Part shown: positions 32,427-42,719 of the stretch, one piece after another
Layout of the letters: the number at the start of each line of letters is the position of its first letter
How positions within the stretch are numbered: position 1 is the stretch's first letter
NCBI GenBank assembly: GCA_019075865.1
Contig: JAGXAN010000003.1
Coordinates: 62,001-126,000, forward strand
DNA: 64,000 nt
Direction: 5' to 3'
Origin: Hyphomicrobiales bacterium
GTDB lineage: Bacteria; Pseudomonadota; Alphaproteobacteria; Rhizobiales; Beijerinckiaceae
Notes under the pieces: generated by a model
Told to the model about the DNA's origin: nothing
The model's input: the letters and a program-made list of their open reading frames with translations, nothing else
The model's database searches: none
Position numbers and translations under genes: made by a program

Positions 32427-33203
32427 ATGGTTGAACTCGCACTCCCCAAGAATTCCCGCGTCATGGTTGGCAAGACCTGGCCTAAGCCAGCCAATGCCAA
32501 CCATCTGAAGGAATTCAAGATTTACCGCTGGAACCCGGAAGACGGGGCCAATCCGCGGATTGATACCTATTTTGTCGATCGCGATGATTGCGGGCCGATG
32601 GTGCTGGACGGGATCATCTGGATCAAATCGAAAATTGATGCCGGGCTGACCTTTCGCCGCTCGTGCCGCGAGGGGATTTGCGGCTCCTGCGCCATGAATA
32701 TCGACGGCACCAACACGCTGGCCTGCACCAAGGGCATGGACGAGATTTCCGGTGCGGTGAAGATTTATCCGCTGCCTCATATGCCGGTGGTCAAGGATCT
32801 GGTGCCCGACCTTACAAGGTTTTACGCCCAGCACGCCTCCATCGAGCCCTGGCTGAAAACCACGACGCCTGCGCCCGAGCGCGAGTGGGAGCAATCGGTT
32901 GAAGATCGCGCCAAGCTGGATGGGCTCTATGAGTGCATCCTGTGCGCGTGCTGCTCGACATCCTGCCCCAGTTATTGGTGGAATGGGGACCGCTACCTTG
33001 GCCCGGCGGCTTTGTTGCAGGCCTATCGCTGGCTGATCGATTCACGCGATGAGGCAACCGGGGAGCGGCTCGATAATGTCGAAGATCCATTCCGCCTGTA
33101 TCGCTGCCACACCATCATGAATTGCGCCAAGGCCTGCCCCAAGGGTCTCAATCCGGCCAAGGCGATTGCCAAGATCAAGACGATGATGCTGGAGCGCCAA
33201 TAG
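32427..33203 (+). CDS. sdhB: Succinate dehydrogenase iron-sulfur subunit
   Basis: A 258-residue protein with the [2Fe-2S] ferredoxin cysteines ([16 protein letters not shown], then LAC) and the C-terminal [4Fe-4S] and [3Fe-4S] ligand groups ([12 protein letters not shown] and [20 protein letters not shown]). It passes electrons from SdhA to the quinone. Start ATG 32427 ([14 protein letters not shown]). Its present ribosome site is a weak GGAAA ten bases upstream, since the strong GGAG matching an sdhA-sdhB junction now stands before position 32059. Confidence 0.97.
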   Translation: MVELALPKNSRVMVGKTWPKPANANHLKEFKIYRWNPEDGANPRIDTYFVDRDDCGPMVLDGIIWIKSKIDAGLTFRRSCREGICGSCAMNIDGTNTLACTKGMDEISGAVKIYPLPHMPVVKDLVPDLTRFYAQHASIEPWLKTTTPAPEREWEQSVEDRAKLDGLYECILCACCSTSCPSYWWNGDRYLGPAALLQAYRWLIDSRDEATGERLDNVEDPFRLYRCHTIMNCAKACPKGLNPAKAIAKIKTMMLERQ

Positions 33204-33241
33204 GCGCACTTTGACGAAGAAACTGGAGCGCCAATAGGCGC
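33180..33241 (+). repeat. 34-base tandem duplication at the end of sdhB
   Basis: CTGGAGCGCCAATAGGCGC, the last codons and stop of sdhB, occurs at 33189-33207 and exactly again at 33223-33241. Similarity extends upstream (GACGAtGAtg versus GACGAaGAaa), giving a 34-base unit. Each copy contains a small hairpin GCGCC-AATA-GGCGC. The second copy is outside the coding sequence. Confidence 0.8.
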
Positions 33242-33274
33242 TTCTGGCTGACTTAAGCAGTTGAACCAACTGGC

Positions 33275-35281
33275 TTATTTTTGGGGTGCGGGATTGGGCT
33301 TGAAATGCACCAGTTCGACGCCCTCGCTGACCTGCTCGCCCTCACCATAGTGAAACGCCTCGACGATGCCGCCGCCCGGCGCCTTGATCGTGTGCTCCAT
33401 TTTCATGGCTTCCAGAATCAGCAAGGGCGTGCCGGGGGCAACTTCGGTGCCGGGGGCGACGAGGTGGGCGACGATCTTGCCCGGCATGGGCGCGTTGAGG
33501 CTGCCGGTCTCCTGACGCTCGGCGCTGGCCCAGCGCAGGCGCGGCAAAAGCGTCAGATAAAAAATCGTGGCCCCGTCAAAAATCACCCTTCGTGACTCCA
33601 GTGCCACGATGCGCAAGGTGCGGGTGTGGCCCGCCAGTGTGAAGCGCAGGATTCCATCTGGCAGAATCTGGCCTTGGGCAGCGTGGGCCACGCCTTTCAG
33701 CGTCAGGCTGAATTCGCCTTGGCCAAGCGCTTGCGCGTGCACATCGATCTGGCGATCCTCCGCCTGAAAGGTGAGGGCGCGCGCGGCGTGGCTGCCGATG
33801 CGCCAGCCGTCCTGCACTGTCCAGGGCGAGGATTCGTTTCGGCCCGCTTCAGGGTTGGGTTCGGATGCCTGCAAACATTCGTAAAGCGCGGCTGCGAGCC
33901 CGTAAGTGTCGCTGAGCGGCACCGGTTTGGGAAACAGCACGGCATGTTCACGCTCGATCAGCGAGGTGTCGAGGTCGGCGGCGCGAAAGGCGGGGGATTC
34001 GATGAGGCGGGCGAGAAATGCAATGTTGGTGGTGAGGCCGGCAATCTGGAACTGCGCCAGGGCCGCGTGCATGGCGGTGAGCGCCGCCGCGCGGGTAGGC
34101 CGATGCACGATCAGCTTGGCAATCATCGGGTCGTAATAGGGGGTGATGGCATCGCCCTGGGTGACGCCGGTATCAATGCGCAGCCCCGCATTCTGGGCTG
34201 GCATATGCAAAAAGCTGAGCGTTCCGGCGGCGGGCAGGAAGCCGTTGTCGGGGTCTTCGGCGTAAACGCGTGCCTCCAGCGCATGGCCCTGCGCGACAAT
34301 CTCGGCCTGCGCCAGCGGCAGCGGCTCACCAGCCGCGACCCTCAATTGCCATTCAACCAGATCCAGCCCCGTCAGCATTTCCGTCACCGGATGCTCGACC
34401 TGCAACCTTGTGTTCATCTCCATGAAATGAAAGGTTCCGGCCTGATCGACGATGAATTCCACTGTGCCTGCACCTTCATAGCCGACGGCGCGGGCAGCAT
34501 CGCAGGCGGCTTTGCCCATTTGCTGGCGGAGCGCTTCGCTCAGGCCGGGGGCGGGCGCTTCCTCCAGCACTTTCTGGTGGCGGCGTTGCACCGAGCAATC
34601 GCGCTCGAATATATGGACGACATGGCCGTGCTTGTCGGCAAACACCTGCATTTCAATGTGGCGGGGTTGCTGGATGTATTTTTCCAGCAGCACTTTGGCG
34701 TCGCCAAAACTTTGCTGCGCCTCGCGCTGGCAGGAGCCTAGCGCCGCGTCAAATTCGGTCGGTTTGGTTACAATGCGCATGCCTTTGCCACCCCCGCCGG
34801 CGCTGGCCTTGATCAGCACGGGGTAACCAATTTTGCGCGCCTCATCCGCCAGAAAAGCCGCGTCCTGATTATCGCCGTGGTAGCCGGGCACCAAAGGCAC
34901 CTGCGCCTTGGCCATCAGGATCTTGGAAGCTGATTTGGAACCCATCGCGCGAATGGCATCGGGGGGTGGGCCGATGAAAACCAGTCCGGCGGCCTGGCAC
35001 TGATCGGCGAAGGCCGCGTTCTCGGACAGGAAGCCGTAGCCCGGATGGACGGCCTGCGCGCCGCTGGCAATCGCTGCCTGCAAAACCGCATCGGCGTTGA
35101 GATAGCTTTGCGCGGCGGGGGCGGGGCCGATCGCGACCGCTTCATCGGCGAGGCGCACGTGAAGCGCGTCACGGTCGGCATGCGAATAAACCGCAACGCT
35201 CTTTATGCCAAGACGGGCCAGCGTACGGATGATCCGGCAGGCGATTTCACCGCGATTGGCAATGAGCACTTTGGCAAACAT
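33275..35281 (-). CDS. mccA: 3-Methylcrotonyl-CoA carboxylase biotin-containing (alpha) subunit
   Basis: A 668-residue acyl-CoA carboxylase alpha subunit with biotin carboxylase (starting FAKVLIANRGEIACRIIRT, ATP-grasp KASAGGGGKGMRIV and MNTRLQVEHPVTE) and a C-terminal biotinyl domain, biotin lysine Lys627 in EAMKMEH. With MccB it carboxylates 3-methylcrotonyl-CoA in leucine breakdown. Propionyl-CoA carboxylase is excluded mainly by the neighbours ivd and mccB. The start at 35281 places the protein right at the conserved MFAKVLIANRGE. It follows mccB by 22 bases. Confidence 0.93.
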   Translation of the reverse strand: MFAKVLIANRGEIACRIIRTLARLGIKSVAVYSHADRDALHVRLADEAVAIGPAPAAQSYLNADAVLQAAIASGAQAVHPGYGFLSENAAFADQCQAAGLVFIGPPPDAIRAMGSKSASKILMAKAQVPLVPGYHGDNQDAAFLADEARKIGYPVLIKASAGGGGKGMRIVTKPTEFDAALGSCQREAQQSFGDAKVLLEKYIQQPRHIEMQVFADKHGHVVHIFERDCSVQRRHQKVLEEAPAPGLSEALRQQMGKAACDAARAVGYEGAGTVEFIVDQAGTFHFMEMNTRLQVEHPVTEMLTGLDLVEWQLRVAAGEPLPLAQAEIVAQGHALEARVYAEDPDNGFLPAAGTLSFLHMPAQNAGLRIDTGVTQGDAITPYYDPMIAKLIVHRPTRAAALTAMHAALAQFQIAGLTTNIAFLARLIESPAFRAADLDTSLIEREHAVLFPKPVPLSDTYGLAAALYECLQASEPNPEAGRNESSPWTVQDGWRIGSHAARALTFQAEDRQIDVHAQALGQGEFSLTLKGVAHAAQGQILPDGILRFTLAGHTRTLRIVALESRRVIFDGATIFYLTLLPRLRWASAERQETGSLNAPMPGKIVAHLVAPGTEVAPGTPLLILEAMKMEHTIKAPGGGIVEAFHYGEGEQVSEGVELVHFKPNPAPQK

Positions 35282-35303
35282 GAACAATACTCGGTTGGAA
35301 GGG

Positions 35304-36923
35304 TTACATCCGGAAAATGCCGAACTTTGTGGGCTGGATCGGGGCGTTGAGCGCAGCGGCAAGGCCAAGGCCCAGCACGCGGCGGGTGTCGCGCGGATCA
35401 ATGATGCCATCGTCCCAGAGCCGGGCGCTGGCATAGGCGGGGTGGCCCTGTTCGGCATATTGGGCGAGAATCGGCGCGCGAAAGGCGGCTTCCTCCTCCA
35501 GGGGCCAATCCTTGCCCTTGGCGCGCAGGCCCTCGCGCCGCACATTGGCGAGGACGCTGGCCGCCTGCTCGCCGCCCATGATCGAAATGCGGGCGTTGGG
35601 CCACATCCATAAGAAGCGGGGGTTGAAGGCACGCCCGCACATGCCGTAATTGCCCGCGCCAAACGAGCCGCCGATCAATACGGTGAGTTTGGGCACGTTG
35701 GCGCAGGCCACCGCCGTCACCATTTTGGCGCCATCGCGGGCGATGCCCGCGTTTTCATATTTGCGACCGACCATGAAGCCGGTGATATTTTGCAAAAACA
35801 CCAGTGGAATATCGCGTTGCGCGCAAAGCTCGATGAAATGCGCACCCTTGAGCGCTGATTCGGAAAAAAGAATGCCGTTATTGGCGACGATTCCGACCGG
35901 AAAACCGTGAATATGGGCAAAGCCGGTGACCAGCGTCGTGCCATAGCGGGCCTTGAATTCCTGAAAGCGGCTGCCATCGACGATGCGGGCGATGATTTCG
36001 CGCACGTCCACTGATTTGCGGGTATCGGCGGGCACCAGCCCAAAAATCTCTTCACAATCATATATCGGGGCTTGCGACGGCTGCTGGGCCACGGTGGGCG
36101 CGGCCCTTGGCTTGAGGCTGGCGACAATCTGGCGGGCGATGGCGAGGGCATGCGCGTCGTTTTCGGCCAGATGATCGGCGACGCCCGAAAGACGGGTATG
36201 GACATCGGCCCCGCCCAGATCCTCGGCGCTGACGATTTCGCCAGTGGCAGCCTGCACCAGCGGCGGCCCACCCAGAAAGATGGTGCCCTGATTCTTGACG
36301 ATGATGGTTTCATCGCTCATGGCGGGAATGTAAGCGCCGCCCGCCGTGCAGGAGCCCATGACCACGGCGATCTGGGCAATGCCTGCGGCGGACATTTGCG
36401 CCTGATTGAAGAAGATGCGGCCAAAATGGTCACGGTCTGGAAAGACCTCATCCTGCAATGGCAAAAATCCGCCACCCGAATCAACCAGATAAATGCAGGG
36501 CAGCAGGTTCTGCGCGGCGATTTCCTGGGCGCGCAGATGCTTTTTCACGGTCATCGGGTAATAGGTGCCGCCTTTGACGGTGGCATCATTGCAGACAATC
36601 ACGCATTCGCGGCCACTGACCCGGCCAATGCCGGTTATCAGGCCGGCGGCCGCGACATCGCCGCCATACATGCCATGCGCGGCGAGGGCGGAAAATTCCA
36701 GAAATGGCGTGCCAGGATCAATGAGATTGTCGATGCGCTCGCGCGCCAGCATCTTGCCGCGCGCGATATGGCGCTCGCGCGCCGCTGCGGCACCGCCAAG
36801 CTGGGCTTTTTGCAGCATGGCGAGGTAGAGATCGACCTGCTCCTGCATGGCCTTGGCGTTGGCCATGAATTCGGCGCTGCGCGGTTTGGCGCTGGTTGGG
36901 AGCACGGGCACGGGGCTAACCAT
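35304..36923 (-). CDS. mccB: 3-Methylcrotonyl-CoA carboxylase carboxyltransferase (beta) subunit
   Basis: A 539-residue carboxyltransferase. Family blocks include [75 protein letters not shown] and [16 protein letters not shown], which are specific for the MCC/geranyl-CoA beta type. It overlaps the ivd stop by eight bases and precedes mccA. The three form a leucine-degradation operon; HMG-CoA lyase and methylglutaconyl-CoA hydratase are not in the window. Confidence 0.95.
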   Translation of the reverse strand: MVSPVPVLPTSAKPRSAEFMANAKAMQEQVDLYLAMLQKAQLGGAAAARERHIARGKMLARERIDNLIDPGTPFLEFSALAAHGMYGGDVAAAGLITGIGRVSGRECVIVCNDATVKGGTYYPMTVKKHLRAQEIAAQNLLPCIYLVDSGGGFLPLQDEVFPDRDHFGRIFFNQAQMSAAGIAQIAVVMGSCTAGGAYIPAMSDETIIVKNQGTIFLGGPPLVQAATGEIVSAEDLGGADVHTRLSGVADHLAENDAHALAIARQIVASLKPRAAPTVAQQPSQAPIYDCEEIFGLVPADTRKSVDVREIIARIVDGSRFQEFKARYGTTLVTGFAHIHGFPVGIVANNGILFSESALKGAHFIELCAQRDIPLVFLQNITGFMVGRKYENAGIARDGAKMVTAVACANVPKLTVLIGGSFGAGNYGMCGRAFNPRFLWMWPNARISIMGGEQAASVLANVRREGLRAKGKDWPLEEEAAFRAPILAQYAEQGHPAYASARLWDDGIIDPRDTRRVLGLGLAAALNAPIQPTKFGIFRM

Positions 36924-38076
36924 TCTGCTTGAACAATTCGCGCCCGATCAACATGCGGCGAATCTCGCTGGTGCCAGCCCCGATCTCGTAGAGTTTGGCA
37001 TCGCGCCACAGGCGACCGGTAGCATAATCATTGATATAGCCGTTGCCGCCGAGGGTCTGGATCGCCTCGCCTGCCATCCATGTGGCCTTTTCGGCTGCAT
37101 AGAGAATTGCCCCGGCGGCATCCTTGCGGGAGGCCTCGCCGCGATCACAAGCGCGGGCGACGGCATAGACATAGGATTTGGCGGCATTCATGGTGACATA
37201 CATGTCCGCCAACTTGCCCTGCATCAACTGAAACTCGCCAATGGCGCGACCAAACTGGCGGCGCTGGTGGCTGTAGGGCATGACAATATCCATGCAGGCC
37301 TGCATAATGCCCAGCGGGCCACCGGCGAGCACTGCGCGCTCGAAATCAAGCCCCGACATCAGCACACCGACGCCGGCATCGACGCTGCCCAGCACATTGG
37401 CGGCGGGCACTTCGCAATTGCGGAAAACCAGTTCGCAGGTGTTGGAGCCGCGCATGCCAAGTTTGTCGAGTTTGGGCGAGGTTGAAAATCCGGGGAATGT
37501 CTTTTCGACGATGAAGGCTGTGATGCCGGAAGGCCCTGCTTCGGGCCGGGTCTTGGCGTAAACCACCAGAACATTGGCGTCGGGGCCGTTGGTGATCCAC
37601 ATTTTGGTGCCATTCAGCAGATAATGCCCGTCGCGGGCTTCAGCTTTCAGGCGCATCGAGACGACATCTGAACCTGCTTCCGGCTCGCTCATCGCCAGTG
37701 CGCCGACATGCGCGCCGGAAATGAGTTTGGGCAGGTATTTCGCGCGCTGCGCCGGGGTGCCGTTGCGGTTGATCTGGTTGATGCACAAGTTGGAATGGGC
37801 GCCATAGGACAAGCCGACCGAGGCACTGGCGCGGCTGATTTCCTCCATGGCGATGACATGGGCGAGATAGCCAAGGCCGCTGCCGCCGTCGCCCTCCGGC
37901 ACGGTAATGCCCAACAGCCCGAGTGCGCCCATTTTTTGCCACAGATCCGGCGGGAAGGTATTGGTCTGGTCAATGCTTTGGGCGCGGGGTGCAATTTCAT
38001 GGGCGGCGAAGTCGGCCACCGTGTCGCGCAGCATGTCCAGCGTTTCGCCTAAATCAAAATTAAGATGGGTCGACAT
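36916..38076 (-). CDS. ivd: Isovaleryl-CoA dehydrogenase
   Basis: A 386-residue acyl-CoA dehydrogenase that oxidises isovaleryl-CoA to 3-methylcrotonyl-CoA with FAD and electron transfer flavoprotein. The conserved parts are [70 protein letters not shown] and [20 protein letters not shown]. The first gene of the ivd-mccB-mccA operon, with the start ATG at 38076. A run of nine G (38109 region) lies upstream, of uncertain meaning. Confidence 0.96.
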   Translation of the reverse strand: MSTHLNFDLGETLDMLRDTVADFAAHEIAPRAQSIDQTNTFPPDLWQKMGALGLLGITVPEGDGGSGLGYLAHVIAMEEISRASASVGLSYGAHSNLCINQINRNGTPAQRAKYLPKLISGAHVGALAMSEPEAGSDVVSMRLKAEARDGHYLLNGTKMWITNGPDANVLVVYAKTRPEAGPSGITAFIVEKTFPGFSTSPKLDKLGMRGSNTCELVFRNCEVPAANVLGSVDAGVGVLMSGLDFERAVLAGGPLGIMQACMDIVMPYSHQRRQFGRAIGEFQLMQGKLADMYVTMNAAKSYVYAVARACDRGEASRKDAAGAILYAAEKATWMAGEAIQTLGGNGYINDYATGRLWRDAKLYEIGAGTSEIRRMLIGRELFKQNG

Positions 38077-38138
38077 GGGTTCTGGCCTTTTGGGTGATCT
38101 GGGAATGCGGGGGGGGGTAAAATCGGGCGGGGCGGGGG

Positions 38139-39272
38139 CTAGGGCAATTCAATGGCCCGTTTCTCGCGCACGGATTGCTCGGCGGCCAGGCCCATGCGGA
38201 CGGCTTTCAAGCCATCGCTGATGCTTACCACCACCGCACCTTCGCCGCGCACCAGCTTGTTGAAGCCAAGGTGCTGGTAATAGGTGGAGCCGTGATGGTC
38301 ACCGGCGCGCAGGATTTGGGCGTCCACTTCCAATTCGCGGCGGATCGGCCCCTTGGGGTGGCGCGGGCTGATGACCAGTTGGCTGGCGGGTTCGCCGCCC
38401 TCGGGCCAGAACCTTGCGGGGCCGGGAATAAGGGATTCAATCTTGGCCATATCGCCGGTGGCGGCCATTTCCTCCTGCCAGAGCGAGCCTTCGGCAAACA
38501 TGCACAAATCGAGCATGGCGCGGCGGCCGGAGGCAAAATCAACGATGACAAAGGCATTATCGAGAATATCGGGTGTTTGGCCGTTGTAGCTTTCATCGCG
38601 ATGGTTGACGTCCGCCCCGCCAGAGGCATAGACGCGCAAAGGTTCGTCGCCCTTATGTTCAATCTGCATCACGAGGCGCATCAAATCAAAATAATGGCAG
38701 CATTTTTCGACCAGGGTGCCGCCGGTGCGCGCGCTGAAGCGGTTCCAGTCGCCGACCTTGGTCAGAAATGGATAGCGATGCTCGCGAATGGCAAACATTT
38801 TCATTGAACCGGCGGTGCCGAGGCGCAATTCATCGAGCAGGGCGGCAACCGGCAGCATGTAGCGGTATTCCATCGCCACCCAGACCGGCGCGCGATAATG
38901 GACGGCGGCGGCTTCAAGGGCGTCGGCATCCTGCGCATTGGTGCAAAGCGGCTTTTCAACCAGAATCGGCAAAGCTTTGGGCTGGGCGAAAATATCGCTC
39001 AAGATCGCCTTGTGGGTGTCATTGGGGCTGGCGATGACCAGGGCATCGACGTTGGCCTCTTTCAAGAGGGCGTGATGGTCGGAAAAGACGGCGGCGGGCG
39101 TGGCGGGCCATAATTGTTGCAGCAATTGGCTGGTTTGCGTGCGCTGTCCGGCATCCGGATCGCTGAAGGCGGCAATGGTCGCGCCCGGCACCAAACTGAG
39201 ATTGCGGATATGCTCGCGTCCCATCATGCCAGCGCCGATAATACCATAGCGAACAGGGGCAGGCGTCGACAT
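38139..39272 (-). CDS. Gfo/Idh/MocA family oxidoreductase
   Basis: A 377-residue NAD(P)-dependent dehydrogenase with Rossmann start [20 protein letters not shown], the EKPL signature ([15 protein letters not shown]) and the substrate-domain block [12 protein letters not shown]. It has no special similarity to the 11664-12716 paralogue beyond the family. Two adjacent ATG codons (39275 and 39272) follow GGAG; the second has better spacing. Located upstream of ivd in the same direction with a 62-base gap, it may be co-transcribed. Substrate unknown. Confidence 0.9.
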   Translation of the reverse strand: MSTPAPVRYGIIGAGMMGREHIRNLSLVPGATIAAFSDPDAGQRTQTSQLLQQLWPATPAAVFSDHHALLKEANVDALVIASPNDTHKAILSDIFAQPKALPILVEKPLCTNAQDADALEAAAVHYRAPVWVAMEYRYMLPVAALLDELRLGTAGSMKMFAIREHRYPFLTKVGDWNRFSARTGGTLVEKCCHYFDLMRLVMQIEHKGDEPLRVYASGGADVNHRDESYNGQTPDILDNAFVIVDFASGRRAMLDLCMFAEGSLWQEEMAATGDMAKIESLIPGPARFWPEGGEPASQLVISPRHPKGPIRRELEVDAQILRAGDHHGSTYYQHLGFNKLVRGEGAVVVSISDGLKAVRMGLAAEQSVREKRAIELP

Positions 39273-39459
39273 CATCGTTCTCCGGTGATTTAGCTGAACG
39301 CACATTCGGCTATTGCTGTCCGATTTTCAATACGCTTTTTTGCTTGGGCGTGCGCGAGTGCTTGCGCGGCTTGCGCGGCGCGCACCGCTGGTTGACGGGA
39401 ATTTGATTTCGCAACTGCGTCAAAGGCTGGCTATATGCGGGCGAACGGGGAAACTCATC

Positions 39460-40683
39460 ATGAATGGCACCATCATTATCGGCGGCGGACAAGCAGGGGT
39501 GCAGGTGGCGATCAGCCTGCGGGCTGGCGGGTACAGCCTGCCCATCCGCATCATCGGAATGGAGGCGCGGTTGCCCTACCAGCGCCCGCCCTTGTCCAAA
39601 GCCTATCTCACCGGCGAGGTCGAGGCCGACCATTTGAGCCTGCGACCGGCGGATTTTTATCAAAGTCAGGGCATTGATCTGCAATTGGGGGTTGCGGTTG
39701 AGCGCCTTGAGCTTGCCGCAAACCGCGTATTGCTGACCAATGGTCACAAGCCCGATTTTGACCATCTCATTCTGGCCACCGGAAGCCGGAACCGGCCGCT
39801 GGGGCTGGCGGGGAGCCAGTCGCGCAACGTGTTCAGCCTGCGCAGCCTCGATGATGCCAGCGCCCTGCGCGAAGCCTTTGCCACGGCGCAGAAGGTTGTG
39901 GTGATTGGCGGCGGGTTCATCGGGCTGGAATTTGCGGCGGTTGCGCGCAAAAAGGGGCGCGAGGTGCATATTGTGGAAATGCAGGATCGGCTGATAGCGC
40001 GCGCGGTCGGCCCGCAGGTTTCGACGTATTATGCGGATTTGCACCGGGGCCACGGCAGCCATTTGTACCTTGGCACCGGTGTCGAGAAACTGGCGCATGA
40101 CGGGGGTCTGGTGCACAAGGTGGTGCTTTCCGATGGCGTCGAACTGGACTGCGATCTCGTGGTTTATGGCATTGGGGCAATGGCCAATGCCGAGTTGGCG
40201 CGCGAAGCCGGGCTCACGGTCGGGATGGGCATTCAGGTGAATGGCCTCATGCAGACCAGCCATCCAAAAGTGCTGGCGGTGGGCGATTGCGCCGAACATC
40301 CCAACCCGTTCTATCATGGCGGGCCGTTGATCCGGTTGGAAAGTGTGCAGAACGCCTTCGATCAGGGCAAGGCGGCGGCCGCGACCGTGCTGGGCGTTGG
40401 CGCGCCCTATCACGTGGTGCCGTGGTTCTGGTCGGATCAGTTCGACGCAAAACTGCAAACGGCGGGGCTGTCGAGCGGGTTCGATGCGCAGGTTGTGCGA
40501 GGCGACGTGAGTTTAGGAAAATTTTCCGTGTTCTATTTTCGTCAAAGCCGGTTGATCGCCGTGGACAGCGTCAACATGTCGGGCGAGCACATGCTGTCGC
40601 GCCGCCTGCTGGCGCAGGCAAGGCCGGTGCTGCCGGAACAGGTGGCGGATGTGACGGTTGATTTGCGGCAATTGCTGGCTTGA
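39460..40683 (+). CDS. FAD-dependent ferredoxin reductase-like oxidoreductase
   Basis: A 407-residue flavoprotein of the ferredoxin/rubredoxin reductase group (as in dioxygenase and P450 systems). FAD-binding IIIGGGQAGVQVAISLR opens the protein, PYQRPPLSKAYL and LATGSRNRPL follow, then the NAD-binding VVVIGGGFIGLEFAAVARKK and the second FAD motif VLAVGDCAEHPN. The C-terminal part contains WFWSDQFDAKLQTAGL, typical of this group. The start at 39460 is right before the first motif with GGGGAAA upstream. No ferredoxin or oxygenase is adjacent, so the electron acceptor is unknown. Confidence 0.9.
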   Translation: MNGTIIIGGGQAGVQVAISLRAGGYSLPIRIIGMEARLPYQRPPLSKAYLTGEVEADHLSLRPADFYQSQGIDLQLGVAVERLELAANRVLLTNGHKPDFDHLILATGSRNRPLGLAGSQSRNVFSLRSLDDASALREAFATAQKVVVIGGGFIGLEFAAVARKKGREVHIVEMQDRLIARAVGPQVSTYYADLHRGHGSHLYLGTGVEKLAHDGGLVHKVVLSDGVELDCDLVVYGIGAMANAELAREAGLTVGMGIQVNGLMQTSHPKVLAVGDCAEHPNPFYHGGPLIRLESVQNAFDQGKAAAATVLGVGAPYHVVPWFWSDQFDAKLQTAGLSSGFDAQVVRGDVSLGKFSVFYFRQSRLIAVDSVNMSGEHMLSRRLLAQARPVLPEQVADVTVDLRQLLA

Positions 40684-40691
40684 GGCGTCTG

Positions 40692-41216
40692 TTAATGATG
40701 GTTGAGCCTGCGCAGGGTCTCGGGTACCAGTGGGGTCTGGCCGGTCTTGCGGCGGCGGGCAAAACGGCTGCGGCGCGCCAGAAGAATGCGCTTGCGGCGT
40801 GAATGGCCGGGCGAGTCGGTATCCAGCGCGTCGATGGGCGGGTTGTCGAGCCTCGTATATTCGCCGACGCTGCGCTCGACGAGGCGGGGCAGGCCAAGCT
40901 TAAGACTCCATTGTGTCCATGCCTCTTGAATGGGGCCGGCTTCGCCCCCTTCGGCCAGCACGACGTCCAGTTCGGCATCGCCGTGAATGAGGCTGACCCG
41001 GTAAAGGCATTGCATATCCGCCATCGGTTCCAGCGAGAGCAGCACGCCGTGATAGATGGGGGTGGGAATGGCTATTTTCATGGCAATGCCGGCCATATGC
41101 CGCCGTATCTGCACGTGGGTGGCGTGCAGGGTGACATGGCGGACCTCGCCATCGGCGCGCGGGTCAGGGGCGGCCAGATGCACGGGGTCAAAATTTGGGT
41201 TAGCGGCCTGTGCCAT
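40692..41216 (-). CDS. DUF6101 family protein
   Basis: A 174-residue protein with the alphaproteobacterial DUF6101 pattern: DPVHLAAPDPRADGEVRHVT, HATHVQIRRHMAGIAMKIAI, YRVSLIHGDAELDVVLAEGG and the basic C-terminal region RRKRILLARRSRFARRRKTG. Function unknown; a cytosolic location is likely since no membrane segment is seen. The start at 41216 fits the family N-terminus; 38 open codons upstream are not supported. Convergent with the flavoprotein gene, eight bases apart. Confidence 0.8.
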   Translation of the reverse strand: MAQAANPNFDPVHLAAPDPRADGEVRHVTLHATHVQIRRHMAGIAMKIAIPTPIYHGVLLSLEPMADMQCLYRVSLIHGDAELDVVLAEGGEAGPIQEAWTQWSLKLGLPRLVERSVGEYTRLDNPPIDALDTDSPGHSRRKRILLARRSRFARRRKTGQTPLVPETLRRLNHH

Positions 41217-41415
41217 TTTATTCGCACTCCAGAAACATGACGGGACCTGCAATCGGAAAATCACGGCAATGGTTGCGTGAGGCCCTTTTGCGGGTTCATG
41301 TTGTCGAATGTCGGCGCGGACGGGTTCCAAACCGCTAATTTCGCTGGTTAACGACCCGTGAAATCGGCTATTTAGAGGTTGTTTTGCGAATCGTGGCTGA
41401 GAAAGAAATGAAAAA

Positions 41416-41829
41416 ATGCCTCAAATTATAGATAAACCCGCACTTATTGATGCTCTGGGCGTCGTCGGCTTTCTCATCCTGATGGGATTGGTGCTGGCGG
41501 CCATGGTATCTGCGCAGCGCCGCGCCGCGCATGTGAGCCTTGGCGATGGCGGCGATGCCGTGTTGCTGCGCCGGATTCGGGCCCATGGCAATTTCACGGA
41601 AGTTGCACCCTTTGTGATGATTGGGCTGATCGGTCTGGCAATGAGCGGTTCCTCAGGGATTACCGTGCTGGTGCTGGGGGGCTTGTTCATCCTGGCGCGC
41701 ATCGCCCATGCGGTGGGGCTTTACGGCAGCGATGGCCGCAGTCCCGGACGCCTAATTGGCGTGCTGGTGAGCTGGGTGGTGCTGGCCGTGATCGGGGTGA
41801 AGTTGCTGGCTCTGCTATTGCTGGCCTGA
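41416..41829 (+). CDS. MAPEG family membrane protein
   Basis: A 137-residue integral membrane protein with four predicted helices. The loop RRIRAHGNFTEVAPFVMIGL contains the Arg-x-x-x-Asn-x-x-Glu pattern of MAPEG proteins (membrane-associated eicosanoid/glutathione metabolism). Bacterial members are usually of unknown substrate, some with glutathione transferase activity. ATG at 41416 with a purine-rich GAGAAAGAAATG upstream. It precedes the cysQ-like gene by about 20 bases. Confidence 0.9.
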   Translation: MPQIIDKPALIDALGVVGFLILMGLVLAAMVSAQRRAAHVSLGDGGDAVLLRRIRAHGNFTEVAPFVMIGLIGLAMSGSSGITVLVLGGLFILARIAHAVGLYGSDGRSPGRLIGVLVSWVVLAVIGVKLLALLLLA

Positions 41830-41848
41830 GTGGGGCGAAGGGCCCAGC

Positions 41849-42688
41849 TTGCGTTGGACGCGGACGCGCCCTAAACAGGGGCTGATCCCAACCCGCGAGT
41901 TTGCTGCTTTGCTGACACCTTTTGACGACGAGATGCTGGCCGCCATACAGGCGGCTGCGTGCGATGCGGGGGATTTGGCGCTCGGCTATTTCAACCATGG
42001 GCAATTGACCAGCGCCAGCATCGAGATGAAAGCGGGTAATTCGCCGGTAACGGCTGCCGACAAGGCGGTTGACCGGCTTTTGCACGGCAGATTGCGCGAA
42101 ATCTGCCCCGAGGCGGCCTGGCTCTCGGAAGAGACACTCGATGATGGCGCGCGCCTTGGCCAGAATCTGGTTTTCGTGGTTGACCCGATTGACGGCACGC
42201 GCGGCTTCATGGCGGGTGATCCGCAATGGTGCGTCTGTGTGGCGCTGGTGGAGGCTGGCCGCCCCATTCTGGCAGTGGTGCATGTGCCAGCCCTCGACGA
42301 GACGTTTATCGCCGCGCGCGGGCAGGGGGCGTGGCGCAACGGCCTGCGCATTCAGGTTTCGGGGCAGGTTGAACTTTCCGGGGCGAAGCTGGCCGGGCCG
42401 CGCTTCTTGCTGGACCGGATGGCAGAGCGGCACCCCGGCATTGTGATCGCCAGGAAAATCCCCTCGCTGGCCTATCGCATCGCGCTGGTGGCGGATGGGC
42501 GGCTGGATGGCAATATCGCCGGGGCCAATTCGCATGACTGGGATCTGGCAGCTGCGGACCTGATCTTGCATGAGGCAGGCGGGGTTCTGGTTGACCATAA
42601 CAATCAGACTTTGCAATACAACCGGCATGACACGCGACACGGCGTGCTTTACGCCGGGCCACGTGCATTGGTGAAGCAATGGCTGTAG
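41849..42688 (+). CDS. CysQ-like inositol monophosphatase-family phosphatase
   Basis: A product of up to 279 residues in the inositol monophosphatase superfamily. The metal site is clear: WLSEETLDDG, VDPIDGTRGFMAGDPQWCV and the C-terminal HDWDLAAADLILHEAGGVL. CysQ removes the 3'-phosphate from PAP or acts on related nucleotides; in alphaproteobacteria this gene commonly stands before DUF4170 and lipid A genes. The start is uncertain: TTG at 41849 or ATG at 41933, the latter matching the usual beginning of the first helix. Confidence 0.85.
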   Translation: MRWTRTRPKQGLIPTREFAALLTPFDDEMLAAIQAAACDAGDLALGYFNHGQLTSASIEMKAGNSPVTAADKAVDRLLHGRLREICPEAAWLSEETLDDGARLGQNLVFVVDPIDGTRGFMAGDPQWCVCVALVEAGRPILAVVHVPALDETFIAARGQGAWRNGLRIQVSGQVELSGAKLAGPRFLLDRMAERHPGIVIARKIPSLAYRIALVADGRLDGNIAGANSHDWDLAAADLILHEAGGVLVDHNNQTLQYNRHDTRHGVLYAGPRALVKQWL

Positions 42689-42719
42689 CCTGCGGGTGCG
42701 GCCTCATTCTTGGGTGGTG

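Noticed and set aside
38105-38116. A run of nine G upstream of ivd as a phase-variation tract
   Set aside because: It lies in a short intergenic region with no evidence of an effect on reading frame or of similar tracts elsewhere.
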